Assembly: GCF_900289045.1 (NCBI RefSeq)
Contig: NZ_LT985188.1
Coordinates: 744,001 to 808,000 of the forward strand
Direction of reading: 5' to 3'
Length of the DNA stretch: 64,000 nt
DNA from: Micropruina glycogenica
Lineage (GTDB): Bacteria; Actinomycetota; Actinomycetes; Propionibacteriales; Propionibacteriaceae
Part shown: positions 50,244-59,193 of the stretch, one piece after another
Position numbering within the stretch: position 1 is the stretch's first letter
Layout: each line of letters starts with the position of its first letter
The notes under the pieces: generated by a model
Told to the model about the DNA's origin: nothing
What the model saw: the letters and a program-made list of their open reading frames with translations, nothing else
The model's database searches: none
Made by a program: the position numbers and the translations under genes

Positions 50244-52112
50244 GTGCCGGGGCTGATCAACGAAGAAGACCTGGCCACCGTGCGCGAACGCAGCCGCATC
50301 GAAGACGTGGTGGGGTCGTACGTCACGTTGCGTCCGGGCGGCGGGGGAGCTTTGGTGGGGCTCTGCCCCTTTCACGACGAGAAGACGCCCTCGTTTCGGG
50401 TGACACCGACCCGCGGCTTCTACTACTGCTTCGGCTGCAACAAGGGCGGCGACGTCATCGGCTTCGTGCAAGAGATCAACAACTCCAGCTTCGTCGAGGC
50501 GGTGGAGTTTCTGGCCGACCGGGTGGGCGTGCAGTTGCGGTTCACCGACGGCGGCGGCGGCAACCGGGTCGAGCCGGGGCTGCGGTCGCGCATTCTCGAG
50601 GCGAACCGGCTGGCGGCGGAGTTCTTCGCCGCCCAACTGGGCACCCCCGAGGCAGTCGCCGGGCGGCAGTTTCTGGCCGAGCGCGGCTTCGACCGCGACG
50701 CTGCCGAGCACTTCGGCGTCGGCTTTGCCCCGATGGGTGGACGTGACCTGGCCAAACACCTGCGCGGCCACAAGTTCAGCGACGACGAACTGGTCAAGGC
50801 CAGCCTGATTCGCGAGGGCGGCGGCTGGGACTACTTTCAGGGCCGGCTGGTCTGGCCGATTCGTGACGCCGGACGGTCGGTGCTCGGCTTCGGCGCCCGG
50901 CGACTGTTCGACGACGACCGCATGCCCGCCAAGTACATCAACACCCGCGAGACCCCCGTCTACAAGAAGTCGAACGTGCTGTACGGGCTCGATCTGGCCC
51001 GGCAGAACATCGCCAAGAAGAACCAGGCGGTGGTGGTCGAGGGCTACACCGACGTGATGGCGGCGCACCTGGCGGGCGTCGACACTGCCGTGGCGTCGTG
51101 CGGAACCGCCTTCGGCGACGACCACGCCCGGCTGCTGTCGCGGTTGATCGGGTCGTCCGACGCGCTGAAGGGCGAAGTGGTGTTCACCTTCGACGGTGAC
51201 GCCGCCGGGCAGGCCGCGGCCCTGAAGGTGTTCGCCGGTGACCAGCACTTCATTTCGCAGACCTATGTGGCCATCGAACCCACCGGGCTCGACCCGTGCG
51301 ACCTGCGCATTCAGTCGGGCGACGCGGCGGTGCGCGAGCTGGTCGCCCGGCGCGAACCGCTGTACCGCTACGTGATGGCCAACACCATCGCCGGTTTCGA
51401 CCTCGACCGCGTGGACGGACGGCTCGAGGCTCTGCGCGCCGCCGCTCCGCTGGTGGGCAGCGTGCGCGACAACTCCCTGGTCAACGGTTACATTCACGAG
51501 CTCGCCAAGATGCTCGGCAGCGACGTCGACGAGGTGCGTCGCGAGGTGGCCCGTGCGGGGCGGCGCAAGGTGGCGCCGTCGTCCGATCGACACCGCGAGC
51601 CGGAGCCGCCGCCGCCCGACGAGCAGCCCGCCCTGGGGTTGCCCATGCCCAACCCGCGCGACCGAGGCCTCGAGGTGGAGCGCGGCACGTTGCGGCTCAT
51701 GGTGCGGGCGCCCGAGGCGTTCGAGCAGGGCTGGAACGACACGGCCGTCGACGACTTCACCCACCCCGCCTACCGGGCGATCTTCGAAGCGATCCTCGCC
51801 GCCGGAACGCCGGCGAGCGATTGGCCGCAGCCGGTGGTGCAGGCGGCGGCCGACCCCACCGCGGTGCAGGTCATCGCGGCACTGGCCACCGAGCCGCTGA
51901 TGCGCCCGGCCAGCCCCACCTACGCGGCCGAGTATGTGGCCAAGCTGAAGCTGTTGAGCGTGTCGCGCACCATCGCCAACCTGAAGTCGAAGTTGCAGCG
52001 CACCAATCCGGTCGACGATCAACCGAGCTACAACCGCATGTTCGCCACCCTGCTCGAGTTCGAGAAGCAGCGCCGTGAACTCACCGAACGGGCGGCCGGC
52101 CCGGCTTTGTGA
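50244..52112 (+). CDS. dnaG: DNA primase
   Basis: 622 residues. N-terminal CHC2 zinc finger with Cys41, His44, Cys62 and Cys65, the TOPRIM core with VVVEGYTDVMAAH and FTFDGDAAGQAA, and a C-terminal helicase-binding domain. It makes the RNA primers at the fork. GTG at 50244. A Pro-rich linker with REPEPPPPDEQPAL precedes the C-terminal part. The RpoD gene that follows dnaG in some bacteria is replaced here by a small sigma factor. Confidence 0.95.
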   Translation: MPGLINEEDLATVRERSRIEDVVGSYVTLRPGGGGALVGLCPFHDEKTPSFRVTPTRGFYYCFGCNKGGDVIGFVQEINNSSFVEAVEFLADRVGVQLRFTDGGGGNRVEPGLRSRILEANRLAAEFFAAQLGTPEAVAGRQFLAERGFDRDAAEHFGVGFAPMGGRDLAKHLRGHKFSDDELVKASLIREGGGWDYFQGRLVWPIRDAGRSVLGFGARRLFDDDRMPAKYINTRETPVYKKSNVLYGLDLARQNIAKKNQAVVVEGYTDVMAAHLAGVDTAVASCGTAFGDDHARLLSRLIGSSDALKGEVVFTFDGDAAGQAAALKVFAGDQHFISQTYVAIEPTGLDPCDLRIQSGDAAVRELVARREPLYRYVMANTIAGFDLDRVDGRLEALRAAAPLVGSVRDNSLVNGYIHELAKMLGSDVDEVRREVARAGRRKVAPSSDRHREPEPPPPDEQPALGLPMPNPRDRGLEVERGTLRLMVRAPEAFEQGWNDTAVDDFTHPAYRAIFEAILAAGTPASDWPQPVVQAAADPTAVQVIAALATEPLMRPASPTYAAEYVAKLKLLSVSRTIANLKSKLQRTNPVDDQPSYNRMFATLLEFEKQRRELTERAAGPAL

Positions 52113-52215
52113 CGTTTTGTGAGTGGGGCGCCGAAACGGTGTTGTCTGTTCGCTGCCTACCCAGGCTTGTGGGGGCAACACCCTGGGCAACAGCAGGTCG
52201 CCATCGTCTGGATGC

Positions 52216-53016
52216 ATGACGACAGAGACGTTGCTGGGGGCCGCCGACGAGATCAGGCTGGCCAGAACCATTGAGGCCGGCCTGCTGGCCGGTGACCTGA
52301 TCAGCCGGGCCGACTACGCGTTCGCCTCGGACGCCGAGCTGCTGCAGATCGAACGCGAGGGACGGCTGGCGTGGCAGCAGTTTCTGCTAGCCAACGTGCG
52401 GCTGGTCCAGTGCATCGCGACGCAGGTTGCACGTCAGAGCCGGGCACCGCTCGAGGAGCTGTTTCAAGAGGGCTTTCTCGGTCTGGCTGACGCGGTGCAA
52501 CGGTGGGACTGCCGGGCGGGCTACCGCTTCAGCACCTACGCCACGCCCTGGATTCGCCGGCGGGTGCACGACGCGTCGGTGGCGTCGGTGCAGTCGGGGC
52601 CCGAGTCCGTCCGCACGCTGCAGCGGGCCGGCCGGGTGCGGCAGTTGGCCGACGAGGTGGGCGCCGACCTGCAGCGAGCGGCCAGCGACGACGAGTTGGC
52701 CGGGCTGCTGGGCCGCTCGGCCGATTGGGTGGGCCGCATGCGCCGGGTGGGGCCGAGCCTGCCGCTGCTCATCGACATCGCTGCTGACGAGCCGTCCGAA
52801 CTCGACGAGCACCCCGAACTTGGCCGGCTGCTCGGCTCGCTGCCGTGGCCCGAAAACGAGGTGGTGCGCCGCCGGTTCGGCTTCGACGGCGAACCGCCGC
52901 TGCACCAGCGGGCCGCGGCCGAGGCGATCGGCATGTCGCTCAGCACCTTGCGGCGGCACGAGGCGCGGGCACTGCGCCGGCTGCGCGGGTGGCTGCTCGA
53001 CGACATCGCCGCCTGA
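52216..53016 (+). CDS. Small sigma-70 family factor
   Basis: 266 residues. Region 2 is clear (NVRLVQCIATQVARQSRAPLEELFQEGFLGLADAVQRW, then YRFSTYATPWIRRRVHDAS), with region 2.4 -10 contacts, and a region 4-type helix-turn-helix (LHQRAAAEAIGMSLSTLRRHEARALRRL). The region 3 equivalent is short. It is smaller than RpoD/HrdB (usually 300-500 residues) and has no anti-sigma neighbour, so it is not a typical ECF factor. ATG at 52216. Its promoter class is unknown. Confidence 0.8.
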   Translation: MTTETLLGAADEIRLARTIEAGLLAGDLISRADYAFASDAELLQIEREGRLAWQQFLLANVRLVQCIATQVARQSRAPLEELFQEGFLGLADAVQRWDCRAGYRFSTYATPWIRRRVHDASVASVQSGPESVRTLQRAGRVRQLADEVGADLQRAASDDELAGLLGRSADWVGRMRRVGPSLPLLIDIAADEPSELDEHPELGRLLGSLPWPENEVVRRRFGFDGEPPLHQRAAAEAIGMSLSTLRRHEARALRRLRGWLLDDIAA

Positions 53017-53049
53017 TCGGGTGCCGGCCGTTGCTGGCAGTATGGCCGC

Positions 53050-53556
53050 ATGGGTCTGTTCGATCGCGCGGGGCTGCCGTCCGAGGATTTTCGCAGCCTG
53101 GGCGAGGCAATCGGGGGCCGTGTGCGGGTGCTCGCGTGGGCACGCGGCGCCGACGGCGTCGTGGTGGGACTGCCCGACCGGCTGGCGATCCAGACGCGTG
53201 ACGGCTGGCGGTTCGTCGGCTGGCACGACATCGACAAGGGCGGATGGGACGCCAAGGACAGCCGGTTGCGCTGGGCCCTCGTGGGTGGCGGTGACGACGA
53301 GGTGGTGCTGACCGAGCCGGGGTCGCTGCCCGACCTGTTTCGCGAGCGGGTGGGGGCCAGCATCGTGGTGCAGCAGCGGTTCGAACTGAGCCGTGGACGA
53401 GCCGCCATGATCGTCGCGCGCCGCCGGCTGGACGACGATCGGCACCCCCTAATCTGGTCGCTCAGTCGTCAGGGCGGGCCCTTCGATGTCGCGCAGGCCG
53501 ACCAAGCCGAGGCCGAGTTGGCCCGGCTACGGCGCGAATACGACATCGCCGGGTAG
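53050..53556 (+). CDS. Hypothetical protein conserved next to dnaG
   Basis: 168 residues, no signal peptide or membrane segment. GLPDRLAIQTRDGWRFVGWHDIDKGGWDAKDSRLRWAL suggests a beta-rich small fold; a basic-acidic C-terminus ends LARLRREYDIAG. I do not recognise a named domain. The ATG at 53050 follows the sigma factor by 33 bases, and tRNA-Asn lies 35 bases after the stop, the same order as in many actinobacteria. Confidence 0.65.
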   Translation: MGLFDRAGLPSEDFRSLGEAIGGRVRVLAWARGADGVVVGLPDRLAIQTRDGWRFVGWHDIDKGGWDAKDSRLRWALVGGGDDEVVLTEPGSLPDLFRERVGASIVVQQRFELSRGRAAMIVARRRLDDDRHPLIWSLSRQGGPFDVAQADQAEAELARLRREYDIAG

Positions 53557-53590
53557 GTCTGGTAACGTTTCTTCTCGCGTTCAGGCGCGA

Positions 53591-53666
53591 TCCCCTGTAG
53601 CTCAATTGGCAGAGCGTCGGACTGTTAATCCGTAGGTTCCTGGTTCGAGTCCAGGCGGGGGAGCCA
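53591..53666 (+). tRNA. tRNA-Asn (anticodon GTT)
   Basis: 76 nt including an encoded CCA (53664-53666). Acceptor TCCCCTG pairs with CGGGGGA, D-arm GCTC...GAGC, anticodon loop CTGTTAA, T-arm CCTGG-TTCGAGT-CCAGG. All stems close apart from one T-T pair at the base of the anticodon stem. Its 3' end is a classic integration site and the DNA beyond it changes character. Confidence 0.97.
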
Positions 53667-53672
53667 CCGCTC

Positions 53673-53714
53673 AAAGGCGTTCTGACTAGGTAATACACCA
53701 GTCCGAACGCCTTT
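53673..53714 (+). terminator. tRNA-Asn terminator
   Basis: AAAGGCGTTC (53673-53682) pairs with GAACGCCTTT (53705-53714), extended inward by GACT/AGTC with one mismatch, over a 12-base loop, then TCGCTTT. Confidence 0.8.
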
Positions 53715-54105
53715 CGCTTTCACCCCGTGGGCAACATATGGGCAACAAGCGAAAGCACTCCCAACCGAAGGGAGTTACCTATTTCCTCCACAGCCACCTG
53801 CCGCCAAGTCGGAGGCGAACAGCTCAAGTACTCTGACTGCCCTGCCTGGTGCGACCATCACCTATGCCGCGGGACGCCGTCGGGACGAGCAAAATGTCTG
53901 TGATGCGCTCATCCGATCCATCTGCTAGTTGGAAGAGGCGATGATCGGCAGGATCATCCGGGCTGGTCGCGAGCGGCAGAAGAGGGCGGTCGTGCTCGTG
54001 TGGACGTGGTGGAGGGACGACTGCTCAAGGGGGCGCGGGATGAGTCCTCCTGCGCGTGTGGCGGGCGGCTTCGCCGAGGGCCGGCCTTGGCTTGGGTTGT
54101 GAGGG
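53715..54105. other. Gene-free island entrance with remnants
   Basis: No convincing gene. Holds GGGCAAC direct repeats around 53728-53747, a CPAWC-type peptide remnant on the plus strand (about 53788-53904, DUF6907-like Cys pattern), and 53973-53998, 26 bases identical to the start of the 59-bp repeat unit found at 55452. Probably the recombination-scarred edge of an island. Confidence 0.55.
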
Positions 54106-54822
54106 TCAGCGGGAGGGTCGGAGGCGTTCGAGTCCGTCGAGGATGAGGGTGAGGGTGAACTCGAACTCGGCCTGGGTGTCGCAGACACTCAGGGAGTCGG
54201 TCTGGTTGTGCGGCTGGGTCATCGCCATCGCGCTGAGATATGGGAAGCCCGCTGCCAGCTCCATCATCTCGTCGGTGGTGGTGCCCTGGTCGGTCGAGCT
54301 CGGTTCGAAGAGTTCCTGGGTGAAGCCCAGGATCATCGAGCCGAGGGAGTGGATGGCCCGGTGGGCGATCTCGAAATCGAAGCCGGCCTGGATCATGGTG
54401 GCGACGAGGGCTTCGAAGATCTTCATCGTCCGTGGGGGGACGTTCGACTCGGCGGCTACCAGTGCGGGGGCCCAGGGGTGGCGGAGCATCACGCGCCGGG
54501 CGCCAAGGCATCGGTTGCGGATCGTTGTCCGCCAGTCCGTGGCGCTGGTTCCGGGCACTCCGCCGAGTTCGGCCGGGTCGGGTTCTGGGTATGGGTCGGT
54601 GAGGGTTTCGGCGATGACTTCGTCGATGATCATGGCGGTCAGGGCGGAGAGCAGCCCTGCCTTGTCCTTGACGTAGTAGTAGAGGGACATCGCCTCGCAG
54701 TCGAGTTCGTCCGCCACACGGCGCATGGTCAGCGTGCCGAGACCGTCCTGGTCGGCTGCTGCGAGGGCAGCGTCGAGGACGCGTTCGCGACTGAGTGGCT
54801 CTTTGGACGTTCTCGCGGGCAT
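54106..54822 (-). CDS. TetR-family repressor
   Basis: 238 residues. TetR helix-turn-helix (ERVLDAALAAADQDGLGTLTMRRVADELDCEAMSLYYYVKDKAGLLSAL) and a Tet_R_C_1-type ligand domain. It is divergent from a DUF6326 membrane protein, with two operators between. ATG at 54822. The layout is that of a repressor controlling its small membrane partner and itself. Not closely like the TetR at 24391. Confidence 0.9.
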   Translation of the reverse strand: MPARTSKEPLSRERVLDAALAAADQDGLGTLTMRRVADELDCEAMSLYYYVKDKAGLLSALTAMIIDEVIAETLTDPYPEPDPAELGGVPGTSATDWRTTIRNRCLGARRVMLRHPWAPALVAAESNVPPRTMKIFEALVATMIQAGFDFEIAHRAIHSLGSMILGFTQELFEPSSTDQGTTTDEMMELAAGFPYLSAMAMTQPHNQTDSLSVCDTQAEFEFTLTLILDGLERLRPSR

Positions 54823-54846
54823 GTCCCACCTCCCTTGCGGACGCCT

Positions 54847-54882
54847 ATCTTACGTCCTAAGATGTATCTTACAGACTAAGAA
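54847..54882. promoter_or_regulatory. Tandem TetR operators
   Basis: ATCTTACGTCCTAAGAT (54847-54863) and ATCTTACAGACTAAGAA (54866-54882) are palindromes with 6- and 5-bp arms and 5-bp centres, 19 bp apart. They lie in the 70-bp gap between the divergent repressor and membrane-protein genes. Confidence 0.8.
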
Positions 54883-54892
54883 GGGATCTGCT

Positions 54893-55372
54893 GTGACCAT
54901 CCACATGACGAACCTGGCGCCGGTTGTCCCCGCTGACGGTTCCCGCACCGACCCCCGCACGGTCGTCTCGTCCCTGTGGCTGTTCGCCATCCTCAACTAC
55001 CTCTACTGTGACCTGCTCGGGCTGATGTACCCCAAGGACCTGCAAGGGTTCCTTAACGGAAACGTCGGGGGCCTGGTCATCGACCAGCAGTTCCTGCTCT
55101 ACGCCGCGATCCTGATGACCGTGCCCATGGCGTCGGTCCTCATCTCCCGGATCGCTGCGCACCGGTTCGCGCGCATCGAGAGCATCGTGGCCGCGGCGGT
55201 GATGACCCTGGTCCAGCTGGCCACCCTCGTCTTCGGGACCCCACCCACGTTGCACTACCTGTACTTCTCCGTCATCGAGGTGGCCACGACGATCGCCATC
55301 GTGTGGGTGGCTGCGCGCAACTGGAAGCTCGACACCCGGACAAGCCAGGAGTCGGACAGCAAGCACATGTAG
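54893..55372 (+). CDS. DUF6326-type membrane protein
   Basis: 159 residues with four hydrophobic segments (SSLWLFAILNYLYCDLLGLMY, FLLYAAILMTVPMASVLIS, AAAVMTLVQLATLVFG, YFSVIEVATTIAIVWVAA). LYCDLLGLMYP and NG..GG are the family's conserved spots. Function unknown; often paired with TetR regulators. The GTG at 54893 is upstream of an ATG at 54905; either is possible. The tandem operators overlap its promoter. Confidence 0.75.
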   Translation: MTIHMTNLAPVVPADGSRTDPRTVVSSLWLFAILNYLYCDLLGLMYPKDLQGFLNGNVGGLVIDQQFLLYAAILMTVPMASVLISRIAAHRFARIESIVAAAVMTLVQLATLVFGTPPTLHYLYFSVIEVATTIAIVWVAARNWKLDTRTSQESDSKHM

Positions 55373-55451
55373 CGACCCCACTGGCGCGCCCGGAGACTCT
55401 GCCTCGTGAGAGACGAGGGGACCACGCCAGGCAGAGTCATCCGCCCCGGGT

Positions 55452-55700
55452 GCGGCAGAAGAGGGCGGTCGTGCTCGGGAGGCCGAAGCCGAAGGCTACC
55501 CTCGCACACCGCGGCAGAAGAGGGCGGTCGTGCTCGGGAGGCCGAAGCCGAAGGCTACCCTCGCACACCGCGGCAGAAGAGGGCGGTCGTGCTCGGGAGG
55601 CCGAAGCCGAAGGCTACCCTCGCACACCGCGGCAGAAGAGGGCGGTCGTGCTCGGGAGGCCGAAGCCGAAGGCTACCCTCGCACACCGCGGCAGATGAGG
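55452..55700. repeat. 59-bp tandem repeat, four perfect copies plus a partial
   Basis: Identical units at 55452, 55511, 55570 and 55629, then 12 bases of a fifth (55688-55700, one change). The unit has GAGGGCGG near its start and CTACCCTC near its end, which pair to form a hairpin. Not a CRISPR: nothing separates the units. Related sequence is at 53973-53998 and, diverged, 61962-62020. The rest of 55373-55903 has no gene. Confidence 0.9.
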
Positions 55701-55903
55701 ACGTTAGCTGGTGAGATCGGCGACCGGGTGTGCCTCGGCAACGCCGCACCGCATCGGCGCGAGCGTCTGCCTGGGGGGTCCCTGGTTTGCCGTGCTCAAT
55801 GGGCACTGAGCGGCGAGGGCTGCAGCGTCAGCTTTTCGGCCGTTGCCCGAGACGCACGGCGTGCGGGATCATGCGCTGCACGTCCTTATGCTCAGATTGG
55901 TCC

Positions 55904-56899
55904 ATGAGCGGTGGCGATGCTGAGTGGAAGCGGTACGAGAAGCTTGCGGCGCAGATCGCCCGCGAGCTTCAGCCCGATGCCTCTGTGGCTTGGAACACCC
56001 GCATTCGCGGGGTTGTCAGCGGAATCTCTCGTCAGGTCGACGTCGAGATCAGGTGGCGGGCGCAGGATCGGGACATGCTGACGATCATCGACTGCAAGCA
56101 TTGGTCGCGGCCCGCGGACGTGAATGCGGTCGGCGCCTTCGCCGAGCTCTCAAGAGACGTGGGGGCGACCCAAGGGATATTGATCTGCTCAGCCGGCTTC
56201 GCCGCTTCGGTGCATCAGTACGCGCGATCGCTCGGCGTGTCGCTGATGCTGATTCATGACGCCGAATCAGCCCTGTGGTCTCAACAACTCACAATCCCGA
56301 TCCTCTGGACGGATCTGAGGCCTGAGGTTTCTTTCGGATTTCGTGCAGGCTTCAACGCGGGCGACCAGGTCAACATCAAGAGATTTCCGGTCGCGCGTCG
56401 AGAGGCGCCCGACGAAGACGTCGAGGTCGTGACCCTGTTCGAGCAGCTCTGGAACCAGGGGAACCTCCCGATGGAAGTCGGCGCGAAGTACCAGATTTCG
56501 GTCAACCCCGTACCTTGGGCGGTGGTTGCCGAACCCGGAGGGGCGAGGGCCCTGCGAGCTATGGATGAGCTCCGGATTGAGTATGGAGTCTTGCACCGAA
56601 GTTGGCTTGGGCAGTTCACTCCGTCGATTTGCCGCGGGCTTGTCGATGTATTGAATGGGAATGAGATTCTGATCTCTCATCTTCCTGAGAGTGAGATCCC
56701 ACTGCTAAGAGATCCCGGCTGGGAGGAGATCGAGGACCCGAATCAAGTCGCGATATCACTCAGGGGCTCCTTCGCCACAAGCACCGGGTTTCAAGTCCGT
56801 GATCCGGAGCTAGGCGGCCTGAAGATTGAACGCGTCGGGGACTTGCTATCAGCCGACGACTCTGGACGTGCGATGTGGGCCGGAAGCGAGGGCGACTGA
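55904..56899 (+). CDS. Mrr-like restriction endonuclease-fold protein
   Basis: 331 residues. The N-terminal 120 form an Mrr_cat-type PD-(D/E)xK fold: a helix starting WKRYEKLAAQIAREL, Asp46 in QVDVEI, the catalytic D-x-K as Asp63-Cys-Lys65 in IIDCKHW, then GILICSAGFAASVHQYA. The C-terminal 200 residues match nothing I know. Mrr-type nucleases cut modified or foreign DNA. ATG at 55904, no methylase next to it. The GC content is lower than in resident genes. Confidence 0.75.
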   Translation: MSGGDAEWKRYEKLAAQIARELQPDASVAWNTRIRGVVSGISRQVDVEIRWRAQDRDMLTIIDCKHWSRPADVNAVGAFAELSRDVGATQGILICSAGFAASVHQYARSLGVSLMLIHDAESALWSQQLTIPILWTDLRPEVSFGFRAGFNAGDQVNIKRFPVARREAPDEDVEVVTLFEQLWNQGNLPMEVGAKYQISVNPVPWAVVAEPGGARALRAMDELRIEYGVLHRSWLGQFTPSICRGLVDVLNGNEILISHLPESEIPLLRDPGWEEIEDPNQVAISLRGSFATSTGFQVRDPELGGLKIERVGDLLSADDSGRAMWAGSEGD

Positions 56900-57082
56900 T
56901 CGAGGAACTTCCCGCGCGTTGGCGGCGAGGGGCCCGTCCCCGCAGTCGAGTGAGCAGATTCGATCGCCGGCAAGACCGAGGGACGGTGGTCGGGACGCTT
57001 CAGCCGAATCGCCACTCCGCATCCCGGCGTGGACCATAGACTCCCAACGACATGTAAACCGCGTGAACGGGGTGTAGGCACC

Positions 57083-58423
57083 GTGGGAGTCATTGAGGAC
57101 TTCGTGACCGAGTACGAAAGGCAGTTCGACTTCTGGGAAGCGGTGGCTACGACTGCTCGCGGCATCATGGAGGCGGAGCTGAGCAGCGCGGGTCTGCGGG
57201 CCATTGCCACAAGTCGCGCCAAGTCAATGGATCGACTGGAGCAGAAACTACGCGACCGGCACCGGCGCAGGCACTACCGATCTGCGCAGGAAATCAGCCA
57301 AGACATCGCCGATCTCGCCGGCGTGCGCGTCGCCCTCTACTTTCCGGGCCAGATGGAGGAGGCGGAGCGAGTCATCCGCGACACGTTCGATGTTCGTCAC
57401 ATGAGAGCCTTCCCTCAGCCGGAAGGGCTTGCCGACCCAGAGGGGATTGACAGTCATCAGTCTTTGACCAGAGAGGTCCAGCTTGACGAAGCCCGCAACC
57501 ACCGACGGCGCTTCTCCGGCTACGGCGCCCGACACTTCCGTGTCCTCTTGCCTGCGCAGCACTTAAGTGCGGGTCAGGCACGCTATGCCTCAGCACTTGT
57601 AGAGATCCAGGTCGCGTCCGTGCTAATGCACGCCTGGTCCGAGGTCGAACACGACCTGGTGTACAAGCCACTTGAGGGCAGGCTGTCACCGTCGGAGTAC
57701 GCGCTCCTGGACCAGCTGAACGGTCTGGTACTTGCCGGCGAGATCGCTCTCGAGCAGCTTCAGCAAGCCGGGGACGCACGGATCGCCAACGCCGAATCCC
57801 CATTCCGCGACCACTACGAGCTCGCCGATTTCATCCGGAAGCGCCTGGCGGGGCTGGGGGTCGACCTTACCGATGCAAGCCTAGGCAGGACAGACGTCCT
57901 CTTCGACTATCTGGCTGAGCAGCACCTCGCGACGGCGTCCTCGGTGGGGCCGTATGTTGATGTCCTCGAGAAGGACTTCGAGCGCCGACCCGTCGCCGAC
58001 CAGCTTGCCGACCTCATGCTGTCAGGCAGCAGAGAGCGGTACGGCGCGTACAGGAAGGCGATGTCCGCGGCACGCCATCCGGCGCGCCGATCGTCCACGA
58101 TGGTTGGCACCAGCGAGGATGCAAGGCGTAAGCGCGCGGTTGGCGAGTTCGTAACCCAGTGGGTGCTGCTCGAGAGCCTCCTTCAAGAGATTGCAGAGCC
58201 GGAGGGCACGACCCACCCATCCTTCGCTGGACAACTTCGCACGCTACGTCAGCAAGGAGTGCTTTCGGCCGAACAGTTCATGGACCTGAACCTGCTGCGC
58301 GACCTGCGTAATCGCGTTGTTCACGGCAAGTCGCAGGACATTTCGCCGGAGCGGTTGCGGGACGCAGCAAGGCAAGTGCGAGATATGTTGGCGGACATCA
58401 GCGCCGGCCGCGGGGAGGTGTGA
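57083..58423 (+). CDS. RelA/SpoT-type nucleotide synthetase fused to a HEPN-like domain
   Basis: 446 residues from GTG 57083 (an ATG 54 bases upstream is possible). Residues 40-200 hold an intact synthetase: ATSRAKSMDRLEQKL (42-56, ATP loop), DIADLAGVRVALYF (74-87), YGARHF (147-152), and VEIQVASVLMHAWSEVEHDLVYK (173-195). No hydrolase HD domain or C-terminal TGS/ACT regions. Residues 350-446 end in LRDLRNRVVHG with Arg409-x4-His414, the HEPN RNase motif. It may be a toxic small alarmone synthetase or a ppGpp-triggered RNase. Confidence 0.75.
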   Translation: MGVIEDFVTEYERQFDFWEAVATTARGIMEAELSSAGLRAIATSRAKSMDRLEQKLRDRHRRRHYRSAQEISQDIADLAGVRVALYFPGQMEEAERVIRDTFDVRHMRAFPQPEGLADPEGIDSHQSLTREVQLDEARNHRRRFSGYGARHFRVLLPAQHLSAGQARYASALVEIQVASVLMHAWSEVEHDLVYKPLEGRLSPSEYALLDQLNGLVLAGEIALEQLQQAGDARIANAESPFRDHYELADFIRKRLAGLGVDLTDASLGRTDVLFDYLAEQHLATASSVGPYVDVLEKDFERRPVADQLADLMLSGSRERYGAYRKAMSAARHPARRSSTMVGTSEDARRKRAVGEFVTQWVLLESLLQEIAEPEGTTHPSFAGQLRTLRQQGVLSAEQFMDLNLLRDLRNRVVHGKSQDISPERLRDAARQVRDMLADISAGRGEV

Positions 58424-58677
58424 GGGTGGCGAGGAGCGGCAGGTTGTAGCTACCGGATACCCCAACTGGCCCCACGTTGTCGAAGATTGTCGCACGTGCC
58501 AGACAATCAGGCCTTCCCCGGGCCGACTGCTCGGCAGGATCGCCCGTTCGGACGGCGGCAGATGCGCGCGTACGGGCTGAACTAGGTGTAGGAGACGGCG
58601 AGCGATCGAGTGAACTCCCTAGCCTCAATGGGTCCGCCTAAGTCACTCTTGTATCTCCGAGAGAGGCGGGAGGGTCC

Positions 58678-59193
58678 ATGAGTGGTCCCCAGAGTCCCAG
58701 CCCGGATGCTCGGCCAAGCGGTGATGGGCTGCCTCGTCAGAATCGCCTCGCCAGTGTCGGCAATTCAGGTGAGCAGCTCACGGCGCATGTTCCTGGTGAA
58801 GAGATCCAGGTCGAGCAACTCGATCAGAATGTGAATCAGGTTGTCGTCCGAGTGACGCTCGACAAACTGCAAGGGCACTTGGAGAGCTTCCAGCGCGGGA
58901 TTGAGGCCCGGTATCTCCTTCAGCGGCGGATATCGGAGTCGCTCGGCCTTCTCGGCATAGGTGTTGCACTTGTGGTCCCGCTCTTCACGGCAACATTCGT
59001 CCCAATCTGGGGACTGTCGGCAGACACTCTGAAGGGTGCCTGCGCGGTACTCGGCTTCGTCTTCCTCGCTGGCGCTTTGGTTCGGGTTGTACAGGCAGTC
59101 CACAGCCGGCTGGCGAAAATCCCGGACCACAACGGGGTAGATCAGACGGTCGAGGCGATCCGCTTCAAGCGGGACTTCCCGACATCCAGCTGA
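58678..59193 (+). CDS. Two-TM membrane protein, unknown
   Basis: 171 residues. Cytoplasmic first 80 residues with a coiled stretch (VRVTLDKLQGHLESFQRGIEARYLLQRR), then two close hydrophobic segments (SLGLLGIGVALVVPLFTATFV near 88-108, and ACAVLGFVFLAGALVRVV). ATG at 58678 with GGGAGGG just upstream. It follows the synthetase gene by 254 bp with no gene between. A membrane effector is a possible role, from its size and context. Confidence 0.6.
   Translation: MSGPQSPSPDARPSGDGLPRQNRLASVGNSGEQLTAHVPGEEIQVEQLDQNVNQVVVRVTLDKLQGHLESFQRGIEARYLLQRRISESLGLLGIGVALVVPLFTATFVPIWGLSADTLKGACAVLGFVFLAGALVRVVQAVHSRLAKIPDHNGVDQTVEAIRFKRDFPTSS

Noticed and set aside
55452-55700. Possible CRISPR array
   Set aside because: The units are back-to-back with no spacers, and no cas-like gene is in the window; it is a simple tandem repeat.
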